Translations under genes and position numbers: made by a program
Notes under the pieces: model-generated
The model's database searches: none
Seen by the model: only the letters and a program-made list of their open reading frames with translations
What the model was told of the DNA's origin: nothing
Shown here: positions 36,702-47,202 of the stretch, piece by piece
How the letters are laid out: each line of letters begins with the position of its first letter
Position numbering within the stretch: position 1 is the stretch's first letter
Origin: Methylophilaceae bacterium
GTDB taxonomy: Bacteria; Pseudomonadota; Gammaproteobacteria; Burkholderiales; Methylophilaceae
Direction: 5' to 3'
Assembly: GCA_905339275.1 (NCBI GenBank)
Contig: CAJPFK010000001.1
Location: 868,001 to 932,000 of the forward strand
DNA: 64,000 nt

Positions 36702-37904
36702 ATGCGGATAGCCTACTTTATCAATCAGTATCCCAAGGTCAGCCATAGCTTCATCAGGCGTGAAATCCTTGCCCTCGAGCGCCAGGGTTTCAATATTCAG
36801 CGTATTGCATTGCGCGGATGGGAAGGAGACCTGGTTGATGAGGAGGATTTGCGGGAGCGGACAAAAACCCGGTTTGTATTGATGGATGGGATAAGGCTTT
36901 TTTTCTACCTGATCAAAACACTGGTCTTAAGGCCGTTACGCCTGTTTTCCGCACTCAGGCTGGCATGGAAACTTGGCTGCAAGGCAGAAAGACCGCTCCC
37001 TTACCATCTGATTTACCTGGTTGAAGCCTGCCAGGCATACTGGTGGATGAAGTCATTCGGTGCGCAGCACGTACATGCGCATTTCGGCAGCAATTCCACC
37101 GAGGTTGTCTTGCTGGCGCATGCGCTGGGTGGTCCGGGGTACAGTTTTACCGTGCATGGGCCGGAAGAGTTCGACAAACCGCAGTTGCTCAAGCTGTCGG
37201 AAAAAATCCGGTATGCATCCTTCGTGGTTGCCATCAGCTCGTATGGTCGCAGCCAGTTGTTCCGCTGGATCGCCCATGATCAATGGCACAAGATCAGGAT
37301 TGTCCATTGCGGCATCGAGCAGGCTTTTTACGATGTGCTGCCCATTGATATGCCGGATACCGGGCGTTTGATCTGTGTCGGCAGATTATGCGAGCAGAAA
37401 GGGCAGTTGCTGCTGCTGGAAGCTTGCCGCGAGCTCAACGAGCGTGGTGTTTCCTTCGAGCTTGTACTGGCCGGCGATGGTGAAATGCGCGCTGAAATCG
37501 AACAGATGATTACGCAGTACGGACTGGCAGACCATGTCAACATTACCGGCTGGATCAGCAGCGACGAAGTGCGCGAACGGGTACTGGATGCGAGGGCGCT
37601 TGTCCTGCCGAGCTTCGCCGAGGGTTTGCCGGTGGTCATCATGGAAGCAATGGCGCTCAGAAGGCCCGTTATCAGTACCTACGTGGCCGGGATTCCTGAG
37701 TTGGTCATTCCCGGCCAGAACGGCTGGCTGGTGCCTGCAGGCGCAGTGACGGAATTGGCGGATGCGATGCAGGAGTTGCTGGCGACGCCCACGAGCGAGC
37801 TGCAGAACATGGGCGATGCCGCCTATGTGCGTGTCAGGCAGCGCCATGATGTCGATACGGAAGCCAGCAAGCTGGCCGCCTTGTTCCGCGAGCATGCCGG
37901 ATGA
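36702..37904 (+). CDS. GT4-family glycosyltransferase (WcaL-like)
   Basis: A 400-residue GT-B enzyme. The N-terminus, MRIAYFINQYPKVSHSFIRRE, is characteristic of WcaL/EpsD-type transferases, and HVHAHFGSNSTEVVLLAHALG plus FTVHGPEEFDKP follow. The donor domain includes LICVGRLCEQKGQLLLLEA and SFAEGLPVVIMEAMALRRPVI, the EX7E motif of retaining enzymes. The stop codon overlaps the next start as ATGA, so translation of the two genes is coupled. It follows manC by 60 bases. Specificity is unknown; mannosyl or galactosyl transfer is typical of relatives. Confidence 0.88.
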   Translation: MRIAYFINQYPKVSHSFIRREILALERQGFNIQRIALRGWEGDLVDEEDLRERTKTRFVLMDGIRLFFYLIKTLVLRPLRLFSALRLAWKLGCKAERPLPYHLIYLVEACQAYWWMKSFGAQHVHAHFGSNSTEVVLLAHALGGPGYSFTVHGPEEFDKPQLLKLSEKIRYASFVVAISSYGRSQLFRWIAHDQWHKIRIVHCGIEQAFYDVLPIDMPDTGRLICVGRLCEQKGQLLLLEACRELNERGVSFELVLAGDGEMRAEIEQMITQYGLADHVNITGWISSDEVRERVLDARALVLPSFAEGLPVVIMEAMALRRPVISTYVAGIPELVIPGQNGWLVPAGAVTELADAMQELLATPTSELQNMGDAAYVRVRQRHDVDTEASKLAALFREHAG

Positions 37905-39082
37905 TATTCCTGGGAGTGCTTTTGGCTGTGCTTGCCTTCATGCTGCTGATTCCGACGCTGGTGCTCGGGTTGCAGGTATTGTTGGCATTGCTGCCGGGAA
38001 GAAAGGTCACGCCGGTTGCGGCAGCCGATTGCAGGGTGGCCGTGCTGATTCCGGCGCACAATGAGTCATCTGGTATTGTTGCCACGCTGGATTCCCTGCG
38101 TCCGCAGTTGAAATCCGGCGATCGCCTGCTGGTCGTTGCCGATAACTGTTCTGATGATACCGCCAGAATTGCGGCCGAAAATGGGGCTGAGGTCATTGAG
38201 CGTAACGACAGCACTAATAGAGGAAAGGGTTTTGCCCTGGATTTCGGCATTCGCCATCTGTCGGCGAATCCTCCTGATATCCTGGTTATCGTCGATGCCG
38301 ACTGTCTCACCGGAGAACGCGCGCTGGAGAAACTCGTCGCCCATGCGCATTACCATGATAGGCCAACGCAGGCCCTGTACCTGATGCAGGCGCCGAATGC
38401 TGATCCCGGATTGAAAAGCAAGGTGGCCGAATTTGCCTGGATCGTGAAGAACCGGGTGCGGCCATCCGGTTTTGCCCGCCTGAACCTGCCGTGCCAGCTG
38501 ATGGGCACCGGGATGGCCTTTCCATGGGATGCCATCACCGGCATCAACCTCGCCAACGGCAATATCGTCGAGGACATGAAACTTGGTATCGACCTGGCCA
38601 GGATCGGCAAGGCGCCGATGTTTTACGATGACGCACTGGTCACCAGTTATTTCCCCACGTCTGCGGATGTGCAGTCAGGCCAGCGTGCGCGCTGGGAACA
38701 TGGGCATCTGGCAATGATACTGTCGGAATCCCCCAAGCTACTTATGCAAGGATTGATTGCCGGCAGAAAAGATCTGGTGGCGATGGCGCTTGACCTCGGC
38801 ATTCCGCCTCTGGCGTTGCTGGTGGCAATGATCGTGAGCGGCCTGGCCGTCAGCGCGGCCGCAATGGGCTTCGGGGTATCGGCATTGCCATTGAAGATCA
38901 TGCTGTGCGCAGCATTGATCCTCGGGATTTCGGTCGTGGCAGCCTGGTGGGGATGGGGAAGAAAAGTCATCTCACTGACTACCTTCCTGTTTATCCCGAT
39001 TTATGTGTTTTCCAAGATTCCCCATTACTTCAGGTTCCTGTTCAAACGCCAGAAGACCTGGAACAGAACGGAAAGAGACTAG
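37901..39082 (+). CDS. Membrane GT2-family glycosyltransferase with QxxRW motif
   Basis: A 393-residue enzyme with an N-terminal membrane helix (FLGVLLAVLAFMLLIPTLVL), a GT-A domain (VAVLIPAHNES, DRLLVVADNCSDDT, RGKGFALDFGI, VIVDADC), and the QRARWEHGH sequence. DxD and QxxRW are features shared with processive or membrane-linked GT2 enzymes. Two or three C-terminal helices follow (about residues 295-375). It overlaps the preceding gene by four bases and ends eight bases before the WecG-like gene, so these three genes form a tight unit. Confidence 0.87.
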   Translation: MIFLGVLLAVLAFMLLIPTLVLGLQVLLALLPGRKVTPVAAADCRVAVLIPAHNESSGIVATLDSLRPQLKSGDRLLVVADNCSDDTARIAAENGAEVIERNDSTNRGKGFALDFGIRHLSANPPDILVIVDADCLTGERALEKLVAHAHYHDRPTQALYLMQAPNADPGLKSKVAEFAWIVKNRVRPSGFARLNLPCQLMGTGMAFPWDAITGINLANGNIVEDMKLGIDLARIGKAPMFYDDALVTSYFPTSADVQSGQRARWEHGHLAMILSESPKLLMQGLIAGRKDLVAMALDLGIPPLALLVAMIVSGLAVSAAAMGFGVSALPLKIMLCAALILGISVVAAWWGWGRKVISLTTFLFIPIYVFSKIPHYFRFLFKRQKTWNRTERD

Positions 39083-39090
39083 GCATCAAG

Positions 39091-40185
39091 ATGGATGATT
39101 TCGACCGCGAAGTGTATTGCATTGCCGGATTGCCGTTCGATGCCGTCAATATGGAACAGACGATGGCCCATATGCGCAATGCGATATTGCAGGAGACCAA
39201 GTGTTTCCTCACTACGCCTAATCTTAATTTTCTTGCGCTGGCACAGCAGGATGCCGCATTCCGGCAATCGGTGGTTGCCAGCGACCTGGTAATCGCCGAT
39301 GGCATGCCTATCGTCTGGCTGGCGAAATTTCTCGGGATACCAATCCGGGAGCGCGTGGCCGGGTCTTCGCTTTTTGAGGCGTTCCGCAAGGAACCGCGCA
39401 GAAAAATAACTGCCTATTTTTTTGGCGGCCCGGACGGCGTCGCTGAAGCGGCAAGCAAAAGAATCAACGAATCTTCTGGCGGTGTCGAATGTGTCGGCTA
39501 CTATTCGCCTGGTTTTGGTACGCTGGACGAAATGAGCAGCCCCGCCATTATTGATGCGATCAATGCAAGCAAAGCGGATTTCCTGGTGGTTGCCCTAGGG
39601 GCAAAGAAAGGCCAGGCCTGGATCATGAAAAACCTGCCGCTGCTGAAACCGCCGCTGGTCAGCCATTTGGGGGCCGTCGTCAATTTCGAGGCCGACCGAT
39701 TGAAGCGTGCGCCTGTATGGGTGCAGAACATCGGCCTGGAGTGGCTGTGGCGCATCAAGGAGGAGCCCAATCTCTGGAAGCGTTATTGGGGCGACGGCCT
39801 GTTTTTTCTGCAATTGATTCTTACGCGGATATTGCCCCACCGTTTGTGGCTGGCCGTCAATGCAAAACGCCTTAGTCATGCAGCTGGAGAAAGTGGATTG
39901 GTGCTGGATAATGAGCGCGATATTTGTACCCTGCAGGTTTCGGGGACAATCCTCGACCCTGTAGACGCAGGGATTCGGGACAAACTGAGGGCGGCAAGCC
40001 TTGCAGGCAAGCCTGTGGAGCTGGATCTTTCGCAGGCGGATTACCTTTCTCCGGGTTTTCTGGGTTTGATACTGGTGCTGAAAAAACAGTTGGACCAAAG
40101 AGGGGAGAGGATCAATGTTGTCAGATATAACCCTGTGGTTGAGAAATTACTTGCAACCTGCGGCATTGCGTATTTGATAAGATAA
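39091..40185 (+). CDS. WecG/TagA/CpsF-family glycosyltransferase fused to a STAS domain
   Basis: A 364-residue fusion when begun at ATG 39091, which has AGG-containing sequence eight bases upstream; a longer frame reaching back into the previous gene is rejected. Residues 1-250 are a GT26 transferase: LTTPNLNFLALAQ, ASDLVIADGMPIVWLAKFLG with the catalytic-type Asp, FFGGPDGVAEAA, VVALGAKKGQ and IGLEWLWRIKEEP. Residues about 271-364 are a STAS domain (VSGTILDPVDAGIRDKL, ELDLSQADYLSPGFLGLILVL, RYNPVVEKLLATCGI). STAS domains usually mediate regulatory protein contacts. The phospho-acceptor serine of SpoIIAA-type proteins seems replaced in YLSPGF. GT26 enzymes add N-acetylmannosamine-type sugars to lipid-linked precursors. 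Confidence 0.88.
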   Translation: MDDFDREVYCIAGLPFDAVNMEQTMAHMRNAILQETKCFLTTPNLNFLALAQQDAAFRQSVVASDLVIADGMPIVWLAKFLGIPIRERVAGSSLFEAFRKEPRRKITAYFFGGPDGVAEAASKRINESSGGVECVGYYSPGFGTLDEMSSPAIIDAINASKADFLVVALGAKKGQAWIMKNLPLLKPPLVSHLGAVVNFEADRLKRAPVWVQNIGLEWLWRIKEEPNLWKRYWGDGLFFLQLILTRILPHRLWLAVNAKRLSHAAGESGLVLDNERDICTLQVSGTILDPVDAGIRDKLRAASLAGKPVELDLSQADYLSPGFLGLILVLKKQLDQRGERINVVRYNPVVEKLLATCGIAYLIR

Positions 40186-40385
40186 ATCGAATGGAATACC
40201 AGGGCGGCTGGTAGTGCAATCGTACTGAGAAGAGCACATGGATCAGCAATTTTCGCAGAATATTGATATGCTAGCTTGCGATGTGCTGTTGTGAGAAAAA
40301 CCCGGTAGCGCAGCCATATCTCAGTAAACGATAATTTCCTGTGGGAAGATAAAATCCACACAAATTCAAACAAGGTACTGTAAAC

Positions 40386-41201
40386 ATGTACGAAGCTTTT
40401 TACGGACTCAAAGAAAAACCGTTCTCGATTCAACCTGACCCCGATTTCCTGTTTTTCGGTTTTCGCCACAGCATGGCCTACGCCATGCTCGAATACGGTA
40501 TCCAGAACAAGGCTGGTTTCTCCGTTATTTGCGGTGAGATCGGCTGTGGTAAAACGACACTTGTCCGTCACTTGCTTAATAATCTAGGCTCGGATATCAA
40601 TGTCGGTATCGTCTACAACACACACCAGGATATCGACGACCTTTTGAGCTGGATCATGCTGGCTTTCGAGCAGCCTTACGAAGGGTTGTCCAATGTAGCG
40701 TTGTTTGATGCTTTTCAACGTTTCCTGATCGAGCGCTACAGCCAGGGAAAGCGCGTGGTTCTGATTGTAGACGAAGCACAGAACCTGAGTGCCGGCGCAT
40801 TGGAATCTTTGCGCATGTTATCCAACATTAATGTCGACAAGGATCAATTGCTGCAAATTGTTCTGGTCGGGCAGCCCCAGTTGCGGGACTTGCTGAGGCG
40901 CCCGGAGTTGACGCAATTTTATCAGCGCGTGGCGGTGGATTTTTTCATTCCGCCGTTGCAGCCTTTCGAAGTCGTCAAATATATCAATCATCGCCTGCAG
41001 ATCGCGGGCCGGGAAGACAAGCTGTTTTCTCCGGCGGCGGCGAAACTGATTGCCCAGGCTTCCGGCGGGGTTCCCAGAAGCATCAATATCCTGTGCGATA
41101 TGGTGATGGTGTATGGCTTTTCGAGCGGCGCCAGCGTTATCGGGCTCAAGATAGTCAAGGAAGTGCTGAAGGACCGTGCCGAATACGGGGTTCTGGCTTG
41201 A
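40386..41201 (+). CDS. AAA-type ATPase of the PEP-CTERM/exosortase-locus GspA/ExeA-like family
   Basis: A 271-residue ATPase. It starts MYEAFYGLKEKPFSIQPDPDFLFF, a hallmark of ExeA-like ATPases found in exosortase loci. Walker A is CGEIGCGKTTL, Walker B is VLIVDEAQNLS, and VGQPQLRDLL with the sensor stretch QFYQRVAVDF follow. There is no C-terminal membrane or peptidoglycan-binding domain, unlike GspA. Relatives accompany polysaccharide and PEP-CTERM genes and are thought to energise assembly or secretion. The ATG lies 200 bases after the WecG-STAS gene; no other exosortase-system gene is adjacent. Confidence 0.85.
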   Translation: MYEAFYGLKEKPFSIQPDPDFLFFGFRHSMAYAMLEYGIQNKAGFSVICGEIGCGKTTLVRHLLNNLGSDINVGIVYNTHQDIDDLLSWIMLAFEQPYEGLSNVALFDAFQRFLIERYSQGKRVVLIVDEAQNLSAGALESLRMLSNINVDKDQLLQIVLVGQPQLRDLLRRPELTQFYQRVAVDFFIPPLQPFEVVKYINHRLQIAGREDKLFSPAAAKLIAQASGGVPRSINILCDMVMVYGFSSGASVIGLKIVKEVLKDRAEYGVLA

Positions 41202-41257
41202 ATCGGCAATCCACTTTTTGAAAACGCGCAGATAGCCGATTTTCTAGAAATGCGGTT

Positions 41258-41470
41258 TTAGCCTACCTGTATCACCGTATTGGCTGTTTCCACAGTTTGA
41301 CCTGCATGAATTTTTGCAGTTTTTCTGAGTTCGACAGCGCCATCAACCCGCACCAGTCCAGCCGCTACCATGGCTTTACCCTGACCTCCGCTATCGGCAA
41401 TGCCTGTGAGCTTAAGCAAGTCGCAGAGTGCGATAAACGGTTTAGTCAGATGGAAAGTCTGGGTCTGCAT
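41258..41470 (-). CDS. S4-domain RNA-binding protein (YbcJ-like)
   Basis: A 70-residue protein that is essentially one S4 RNA-binding fold: FIALCDLLKLTGIADSGGQGK, then MVAAGLVRVDGAVELRKTAKI and HAGQTVE. The family, typified by E. coli YbcJ, binds structured RNA and has an undefined role, possibly in ribosome or tRNA biology. It is convergent with the upstream ATPase gene and reads in the same direction as, and 53 bases after, tRNA-Leu. The length is normal and nothing is missing. Confidence 0.88.
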   Translation of the reverse strand: MQTQTFHLTKPFIALCDLLKLTGIADSGGQGKAMVAAGLVRVDGAVELRKTAKIHAGQTVETANTVIQVG

Positions 41471-41523
41471 TCAGTCAGTGTGTTGCATATGAGGTAAAAT
41501 AACAATTAGAACAGCGAGAAATC

Positions 41524-41610
41524 TGGTGCCCAGAAGAGGACTCGAACCTCCACAGTGTTGCCACCACTAGGACCTGAACCTAGCGCGTCTACCAATTCCG
41601 CCATCTGGGC
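41524..41610 (-). tRNA. tRNA-Leu, anticodon CAG
   Basis: Read on the minus strand, the 87 bases fold as a class II tRNA with an encoded CCA end. The seven-base acceptor stem GCCCAGA/TCTGGGC is perfect, the anticodon stem CTAGG/CCTAG encloses TTCAGGT with anticodon CAG, a long variable arm (TGGTGGCAACACTG) is present, and the T-arm carries GGTTCGAGTCC. It serves CUG leucine codons. It is transcribed away from rnr. Confidence 0.97.
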
Positions 41611-41661
41611 ATTCGTGATGGGGTAAAACGAAGAGCGCAAATTCTATAGGAAACCCATACT

Positions 41662-44094
41662 TTGTCAATCAGAAAAAAAACTGTCAGTCGTAATAAGTCT
41701 CCTCGGGCTGCGGACCCGCACGCAAAACGCGAAGCGGAGAATTATGCCAACCCGCTACCCAGCAGGGAATTCATCCTGCAGACCATGACAGAGCAGGGCG
41801 TGCCGGTCACTGTCGAGCAGCTCTATGCGTTGGTAGGGATCAAGACTGAGGAACGTGAGATTTTCAATCGCCGCCTGGGCGCCATGGAGCGCGATGGGCA
41901 GATTATCCGCAATCGCAAGGGGGCGCTCTGTATTGCCGAGAAGTTGCATCTGATTGCAGGAACGGTGCAAGGCCATGCGGATGGGTTTGGATTCCTGATT
42001 CCGGATGACAAGGATAAATTGGGTGGTGTGGACCTATTTCTCTCTCCCAGGGAAATGGCTCAAGTGATGCATGGCGACAGGGTCATGGTCAGGCAGGCCG
42101 GTGTCGACAGGAAGGGCAGGCCTGAAGCAAAGATCGTGGAGGTGCTGGAACGCAGGAGCACGCGCCTGGTTGGGCGGATCATTCGGGGTAACGGTTTTTC
42201 CATTGTCGCTGCGGAGGACAAACGCGTGAATCAGGACATTCTGATTCCATACCATCTGGATATGAAGGCCAAGGACGGCCAGGTCGTGATGGTCGAGCTG
42301 ACGGATCAGCCATCCCCCCATGCCAAACCCATGGGCAAGGTGATTGAAATTCTTGGCAATTATGCCGACCCAGGCATGGAAATCGAAATAGCCCTGCGCA
42401 AACATCAATTGCCCTATGAATTCTCGCCGGAGGCAGTCAGGCAAGCGGAAAGCTATCCCAGGCTGGTTCAAGCCAGTGACTGGAAGGGACGTATCGATCT
42501 GCGCGAGTTGCCGTTGATTACTATCGACGGTGAAACAGCCCGTGATTTCGACGATGCGGTTTATTGCGAACCGCAGGGAAAAGGCTGGCGGCTGGTGGTG
42601 GCGATCGCTGATGTCAGCTTTTACGTGAAACCCGGCGATGCCCTGGATAAGGATGCCTATGAACGCGGCAACTCGGTCTATTTCCCTCGCCGGGTGATTC
42701 CCATGTTGCCTGAAGCCCTTTCCAACGGTCTTTGCTCACTCAACCCGGATGTCGAGCGTCTTTGCATGGTCTGCGACATGCAGGTCGATGCCTTGGGTAA
42801 TGTGAAACGCTACCAGTTCCATCCCTCCGTGATGCGTTCCAAGGCGCGTATGACCTACACCAAGGTCTACGACATGCTGACCAACCCCGAAGGTGATGCG
42901 GCTAAAGAGTACAACTGGCTGATGCCGCATGTGCAGCATCTGTATTCGCTTTACCTGGTCATGGTCAAGGCACGCGAGAAGCGCGGGGCAATCGAGTTCG
43001 ACAGCAGTGAAACCATGATGGTGTTCAATGACAGCGGCAAGATCGAGCGCATCGAGGCGATGAGCCGCAACGAAGCGCATCGCCTGATCGAAGAGTGCAT
43101 GCTGGCTGCCAATGTCTGCGCCTCTGATTTTCTCAAGGGTCATGAGCATCCTGCCCTGTATCGCATCCACGAAGGACCGACGCCTGAAAAACTTGAAGCG
43201 CTGCGCACTTTCATGGGGGAATTCGGTTTTGGTGTGGGCGGGGGCGATAGCCCGCATGCGAAGGATTACGGCAAGTTGCTTGCCCAATTCAAAGGACGGC
43301 CTGATGAGATGCTGTTGCAGACTGTGCTGTTAAGGTCCATGCAGCAGGCGGTCTACAGTCCGGATAACATTGGCCATTTCGGCCTCGCTTACGAGTCCTA
43401 CACGCACTTTACCTCACCTATCAGGCGCTATCCCGACCTCTTGATTCATCGTGCGATCAAGGCTGTGCTCAATGGCGGTAAATACAAGGCAGGCGACTGG
43501 CAGGAACTGGGCAGGCACTGCTCGATCACCGAACGCCGCGCTGACGATGCGACGCGCGATGTGCAGGCATGGCTCAAGTGCTACTACATGCAGGATAAGA
43601 TCGGCGAAGTATTTGATGGCACGGTTGCGGGCGTGACCAGTTTCGGCCTGTTTGTCGCACTCGATGGTATTTATGTGGAAGGCTTGCTGCATGTCACAGA
43701 ACTGGGCAATGATTATTTCAATTTCGACAAGGCCCGGCACGAGATGGCAGGCGAGCGTACCGGCGTGCGCTATCGTCTGGGCGACCGGCTGCGCGTGAAA
43801 GTCAGCCGCGTTGATCTGGAAACCAGTAAAATAGACTTTGTACTTGCCGCCCCGGGTAGCGAAAGTGAAAAAGAAGCTCCGCTTGCGCCCGAAAAACCCG
43901 TAAAACCGCGTACGGTCAAGACAACTTCCCGCAACAAGGCTGATACAGCCAAACCGGCGGCGAAAACCATAGCCAGAAAGCCCCGCGCCGCCAGCGCAGG
44001 CAAAACGGGTAAAAAAAGCAAAGTAAAAGCGACTGGCAGTCCGGCGGGAAAATCCACAAGCAGAACCAGTAATCGAGGTACCAGGACCAAATGA
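41662..44094 (+). CDS. rnr: Ribonuclease R
   Basis: Processive 3'-to-5' exoribonuclease of 810 residues that degrades structured RNA. Order of domains: a helix-turn-helix-like N-terminal region (about 35-90), cold-shock domains ([17 protein letters not shown]), the RNB catalytic domain ([18 protein letters not shown] with the Mg2+-binding aspartates; [28 protein letters not shown]), an S1 domain ([24 protein letters not shown]), and a Lys/Ala/Ser/Thr-rich basic tail of about 65 residues. The TTG start at 41662 is preceded by AGGA at a slightly long spacing. It overlaps rlmB by four bases (ATGA), a common pairing. Confidence 0.96.
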   Translation: MSIRKKTVSRNKSPRAADPHAKREAENYANPLPSREFILQTMTEQGVPVTVEQLYALVGIKTEEREIFNRRLGAMERDGQIIRNRKGALCIAEKLHLIAGTVQGHADGFGFLIPDDKDKLGGVDLFLSPREMAQVMHGDRVMVRQAGVDRKGRPEAKIVEVLERRSTRLVGRIIRGNGFSIVAAEDKRVNQDILIPYHLDMKAKDGQVVMVELTDQPSPHAKPMGKVIEILGNYADPGMEIEIALRKHQLPYEFSPEAVRQAESYPRLVQASDWKGRIDLRELPLITIDGETARDFDDAVYCEPQGKGWRLVVAIADVSFYVKPGDALDKDAYERGNSVYFPRRVIPMLPEALSNGLCSLNPDVERLCMVCDMQVDALGNVKRYQFHPSVMRSKARMTYTKVYDMLTNPEGDAAKEYNWLMPHVQHLYSLYLVMVKAREKRGAIEFDSSETMMVFNDSGKIERIEAMSRNEAHRLIEECMLAANVCASDFLKGHEHPALYRIHEGPTPEKLEALRTFMGEFGFGVGGGDSPHAKDYGKLLAQFKGRPDEMLLQTVLLRSMQQAVYSPDNIGHFGLAYESYTHFTSPIRRYPDLLIHRAIKAVLNGGKYKAGDWQELGRHCSITERRADDATRDVQAWLKCYYMQDKIGEVFDGTVAGVTSFGLFVALDGIYVEGLLHVTELGNDYFNFDKARHEMAGERTGVRYRLGDRLRVKVSRVDLETSKIDFVLAAPGSESEKEAPLAPEKPVKPRTVKTTSRNKADTAKPAAKTIARKPRAASAGKTGKKSKVKATGSPAGKSTSRTSNRGTRTK

Positions 44095-44858
44095 GCGACA
44101 CCCGTATTTTGTTCGGCTTCCATGCCGTATTGAGCCGACTGAGGCAGCATGCTGCCAGCGTGCAGGAAATATTGATAGACCGGGATCGCATCGATGCCCG
44201 CATGAAAGACCTGTTGAGCATGGCAGAGGGCGCAGGCGTGCGCCATATGCAGGTGGAGAGGTCCCGCCTGGATGGTCTGGCAGGGGTGAATGGGCGGCAT
44301 CAGGGCGTGATTGCCCGCGTGGTCGATACGCCGATTCCCTACAAGGACATCCACGATATCCTGGAATCCGAACTTGAAGAGCCGCCATTTTTCCTGATTC
44401 TGGATGGCGTGGAAGACCCGCATAATCTGGGTGCCTGTCTGCGCGTGGCGGACGCCATGGGGGTGCATGCGGTGATCGCCCCCAAGGACAGGGCCGTCGG
44501 GCTCAATGCCACAGTGCGCAAGGTCGCCTGTGGTGCGGCCGAAACGGTGCCTTTCATTGCCGTGACCAATCTGGCGCGTACCATGCGCGAATTGAAGGAT
44601 GCCGGCGTCATGCTGGTCGGTACGGCTGCGGAGGAAAAGCAGGATCTGTTCAATACCAGGCTTGACGGGCCGATTGCGCTGGTGCTGGGGGCGGAGGGTA
44701 CCGGGCTGCGCCGCCTTACTGCGGAAACCTGCGACACTCTGGTAAGCATCCCGATGTTCGGCTCGGTGGAGAGCCTGAATGTTTCCGTGGCGAGCGGAAT
44801 TTGCCTGTACGAGGCACGCCGTCAGCGGAACGCTGCAACATTGCCCCAAGAGGCCTGA
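44091..44858 (+). CDS. rlmB: 23S rRNA (guanosine-2'-O-)-methyltransferase RlmB
   Basis: SPOUT-class methyltransferase of 255 residues that modifies G2251 in 23S rRNA. The N-terminal substrate-binding domain ([12 protein letters not shown]) precedes the SpoU domain, with [36 protein letters not shown] and [18 protein letters not shown] as the knotted AdoMet-binding motifs. It overlaps rnr by four bases and is followed by a 90-base gap and ndk. Length and motifs are normal. Confidence 0.96.
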   Translation: MSDTRILFGFHAVLSRLRQHAASVQEILIDRDRIDARMKDLLSMAEGAGVRHMQVERSRLDGLAGVNGRHQGVIARVVDTPIPYKDIHDILESELEEPPFFLILDGVEDPHNLGACLRVADAMGVHAVIAPKDRAVGLNATVRKVACGAAETVPFIAVTNLARTMRELKDAGVMLVGTAAEEKQDLFNTRLDGPIALVLGAEGTGLRRLTAETCDTLVSIPMFGSVESLNVSVASGICLYEARRQRNAATLPQEA

Positions 44859-44948
44859 ATTCTGCGTTAAAGGTTTATTTTAGGCCGTTAAAATGGTATT
44901 TTATCGGTCTTTTCAACATCTTAATTTTATCTATCAATCGGAGTGAAC

Positions 44949-45356
44949 ATGGCTGTAGAACGTACTTTATCCATTATCAAACCAGACGCGGTGGCAAAAA
45001 ACGTCATTGGCAAGATCTATACACGTTTCGAATCGAACGGTTTGAAAATCGTTGCAGCCAAAATGGCGCAGCTGACCCAGGCGGAAGCCGAAGGTTTTTA
45101 CGCTGTGCATAAAGAGCGCCCTTTTTTCAAGGACCTGGTCAAGTTCATGATTTCCGGCCCGGTGATGATACAGGCGCTTGAAGGTGAAAATGCGGTTGCC
45201 AAGAACCGCGAGCTGATGGGTGCCACCAATCCCAAGGAAGCGGCTGCCGGTACGATTCGCGCCGATTTTGCCGAAAGCATCGATGCCAATGCGGTACACG
45301 GTAGCGATTCAGCAGAGAATGCCGCCATCGAAATTGCCTATTTCTTCGGCAAATAA
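44949..45356 (+). CDS. ndk: Nucleoside diphosphate kinase
   Basis: A 135-residue kinase that balances NTP pools by transferring the gamma phosphate of ATP to NDPs. The N-terminus [15 protein letters not shown] and the active-site block [16 protein letters not shown] with the catalytic histidine are intact. ATG 44949 is chosen over GTG 44943, since GGAG lies at 44940-44943 and [13 protein letters not shown] is the usual N-terminus. It starts the conserved ndk-rlmN-pilW-rodZ-ispG-hisS run. Confidence 0.97.
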   Translation: MAVERTLSIIKPDAVAKNVIGKIYTRFESNGLKIVAAKMAQLTQAEAEGFYAVHKERPFFKDLVKFMISGPVMIQALEGENAVAKNRELMGATNPKEAAAGTIRADFAESIDANAVHGSDSAENAAIEIAYFFGK

Positions 45357-45362
45357 GTCTTG

Positions 45363-46469
45363 ATGCCAGTCAATCTGCTCGATTTCAACCAGGCGCAACT
45401 CGCAGAATATTTCAAGAATCTGGGCGAGAAGCCGTTTCGTGCCAGACAATTGATGCGCTGGATGCATCATTTTGGTGTGCATGATTTCGGGCAGATGACC
45501 GATATTGCGAAATCGCTGCGCGAAAAGCTTGCGCTGGAAGCGACAATCACGCCGCCAGCCGTTCAGCTTGAACAGGTTTCCGACGACGGAACGCGCAAGT
45601 GGCTGATCGCGGCAGGCACGGGCAATGGTGTCGAGACCGTATTCATTCCCGAAGACGACCGTGGAACCTTGTGCATTTCTTCACAGGTGGGCTGCGCGCT
45701 GGAATGCACCTTTTGTTCAACAGGGCGCCAGGGGTTCAATCGCAACCTGAGTGTGTCCGAAATCATCGGCCAGTTGTGGCTGGCCAATCAATCTCTGCGC
45801 CAGGCCGACGGCTATGACATGCTGCCGGCGGGCGAGCGCATTATCAGCAACGTGGTTATGATGGGCATGGGCGAGCCGCTGGCGAACTATGACAACGTGG
45901 TAACCGCCATGCAGATCATGCTGGATGACTCGGCTTACGGCCTGAGCCGCCGCCGTGTCACATTGTCGACCTCCGGCCTGGTGCCGGCAATGGACAGGCT
46001 CAGGGAAGATTGCCCGGTGGCGCTGGCGGTCTCGCTGCACGCCCCGAACGATGCGCTGCGCGACGAGATCGTGCCGATCAACAAAAAATACCCGTTGAAG
46101 GAACTCATGGCGGCCTGCCAGCGTTATCTGGAAAAGGCGCCGCGCGATTTCGTTACCTTTGAATACGTGATGCTGGATGGGGTCAATGACTCGGTCGAGC
46201 ATGCCAGGCAGTTGCTGCAAACCGTCAGGGATGTCCCTTGCAAGTTCAATCTGATCCCGTTCAATCCGTTTCCAGATAGCGGATACCTCACTTCGAAAAC
46301 AGAGAATATCCGGCGCTTCAGGGATATTCTGATGCAGGCCGGCCATGTCGTGACGACGCGCAAGACTCGTGGTGAGGACATTGATGCCGCTTGCGGCCAA
46401 TTGGCTGGTAAAGTGCAGGATAAAACCAAACGCAGCGCACGCCGGATTCCCTTGGAGATTGTTGTATGA
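45363..46469 (+). CDS. rlmN: Dual-specificity rRNA/tRNA adenine-C2 methyltransferase RlmN
   Basis: Radical-SAM methyltransferase of 368 residues that methylates A2503 of 23S rRNA and A37 of some tRNAs. The iron-sulfur motif is [15 protein letters not shown] (Cys-x3-Cys-x2-Cys); the N-terminal accessory domain includes [19 protein letters not shown], and [14 protein letters not shown] and DIDAACGQL (the second catalytic cysteine) are present. ATG 45363 is preferred to the adjacent TTG. It starts six bases after ndk and overlaps pilW by four bases. Confidence 0.96.
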   Translation: MPVNLLDFNQAQLAEYFKNLGEKPFRARQLMRWMHHFGVHDFGQMTDIAKSLREKLALEATITPPAVQLEQVSDDGTRKWLIAAGTGNGVETVFIPEDDRGTLCISSQVGCALECTFCSTGRQGFNRNLSVSEIIGQLWLANQSLRQADGYDMLPAGERIISNVVMMGMGEPLANYDNVVTAMQIMLDDSAYGLSRRRVTLSTSGLVPAMDRLREDCPVALAVSLHAPNDALRDEIVPINKKYPLKELMAACQRYLEKAPRDFVTFEYVMLDGVNDSVEHARQLLQTVRDVPCKFNLIPFNPFPDSGYLTSKTENIRRFRDILMQAGHVVTTRKTRGEDIDAACGQLAGKVQDKTKRSARRIPLEIVV

Positions 46470-47200
46470 AGAAGTTGGTATTGATTGCGCTATTGCTGAC
46501 GGGGTGCGCGACGCAGAATGCGGCAAAGACGGATGCGCAGAAACGGGATAGTGCCCGTATTCATACCGAGCTGGGCGCAGGTTACTATTCCCAGAACCAG
46601 CTCGCCATTGCATTGGAAGAATTTACCGAGGCATCCAAAACCGATCCGGGCTATGCCCCTGCGCATAATGGACTCGGCCTTGTTTATTCGGCACTTGGCG
46701 AAGATGCGAAGGCTGATGCCAGCTTCAAACGCTCAATCACCCTGGAACCGACCAACCCGGAATCCCGCAACAACTATGGTACCTTCCTGTGCACCCGCAA
46801 CAGAATTGACGAATCCATCACGCAGTTCATGGCGGCAGTGAAGAATCCTTTATACACAACGCCGGATGTCGCCTATCTCAATGCGGGTATCTGCTCATTG
46901 AGAAAGCAGGACACGAAAAACGCCGAGATTTACCTGCAAAAGGCGTTGCAGCTCCAGCCTTTGCTGCATCGGGCTTCCTACGAACTGGCGCTGATTCAAT
47001 TCAACCGGGAACAATACGGCCTGGCTCGCGAGTATCTGCAAACCTCACTGGTGGGCAACCCAAGCCCTGAAATCCTGTGGCTGGCAATCCAGGTCGAGCG
47101 CAAGCTTGGCGACAGGGACGCCGAGGCGAGTTATGCACTACAGCTCAGGCGGAATTATCCCGGCTCAGCACAAGCTAAGGCATTACAATCCGGGCAGTAA
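46466..47200 (+). CDS. pilW: Type IV pilus biogenesis/stability lipoprotein PilW (PilF)
   Basis: A 244-residue lipoprotein with the signal [14 protein letters not shown], whose cysteine is at residue 14, followed by about five TPR units (for example [23 protein letters not shown]). PilF/PilW acts as the pilotin that brings the PilQ secretin to the outer membrane. The order rlmN-pilW-rodZ-ispG is conserved in many beta- and gammaproteobacteria. It overlaps rlmN by four bases. Confidence 0.92.
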   Translation: MKKLVLIALLLTGCATQNAAKTDAQKRDSARIHTELGAGYYSQNQLAIALEEFTEASKTDPGYAPAHNGLGLVYSALGEDAKADASFKRSITLEPTNPESRNNYGTFLCTRNRIDESITQFMAAVKNPLYTTPDVAYLNAGICSLRKQDTKNAEIYLQKALQLQPLLHRASYELALIQFNREQYGLAREYLQTSLVGNPSPEILWLAIQVERKLGDRDAEASYALQLRRNYPGSAQAKALQSGQ

Positions 47201-47202
47201 TT

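Noticed and set aside
38905..39090. N-terminal extension of the WecG-STAS frame into the previous gene
   Set aside because: It overlaps 178 bases of a well-supported glycosyltransferase and lacks family similarity; ATG 39091 fits the usual GT26 N-terminus.
43414..44849. Long minus-strand ORFs opposite rnr and rlmB
   Set aside because: They are shadow frames of two conserved genes, with low-complexity Arg/Cys-rich or His/Gln-rich translations.
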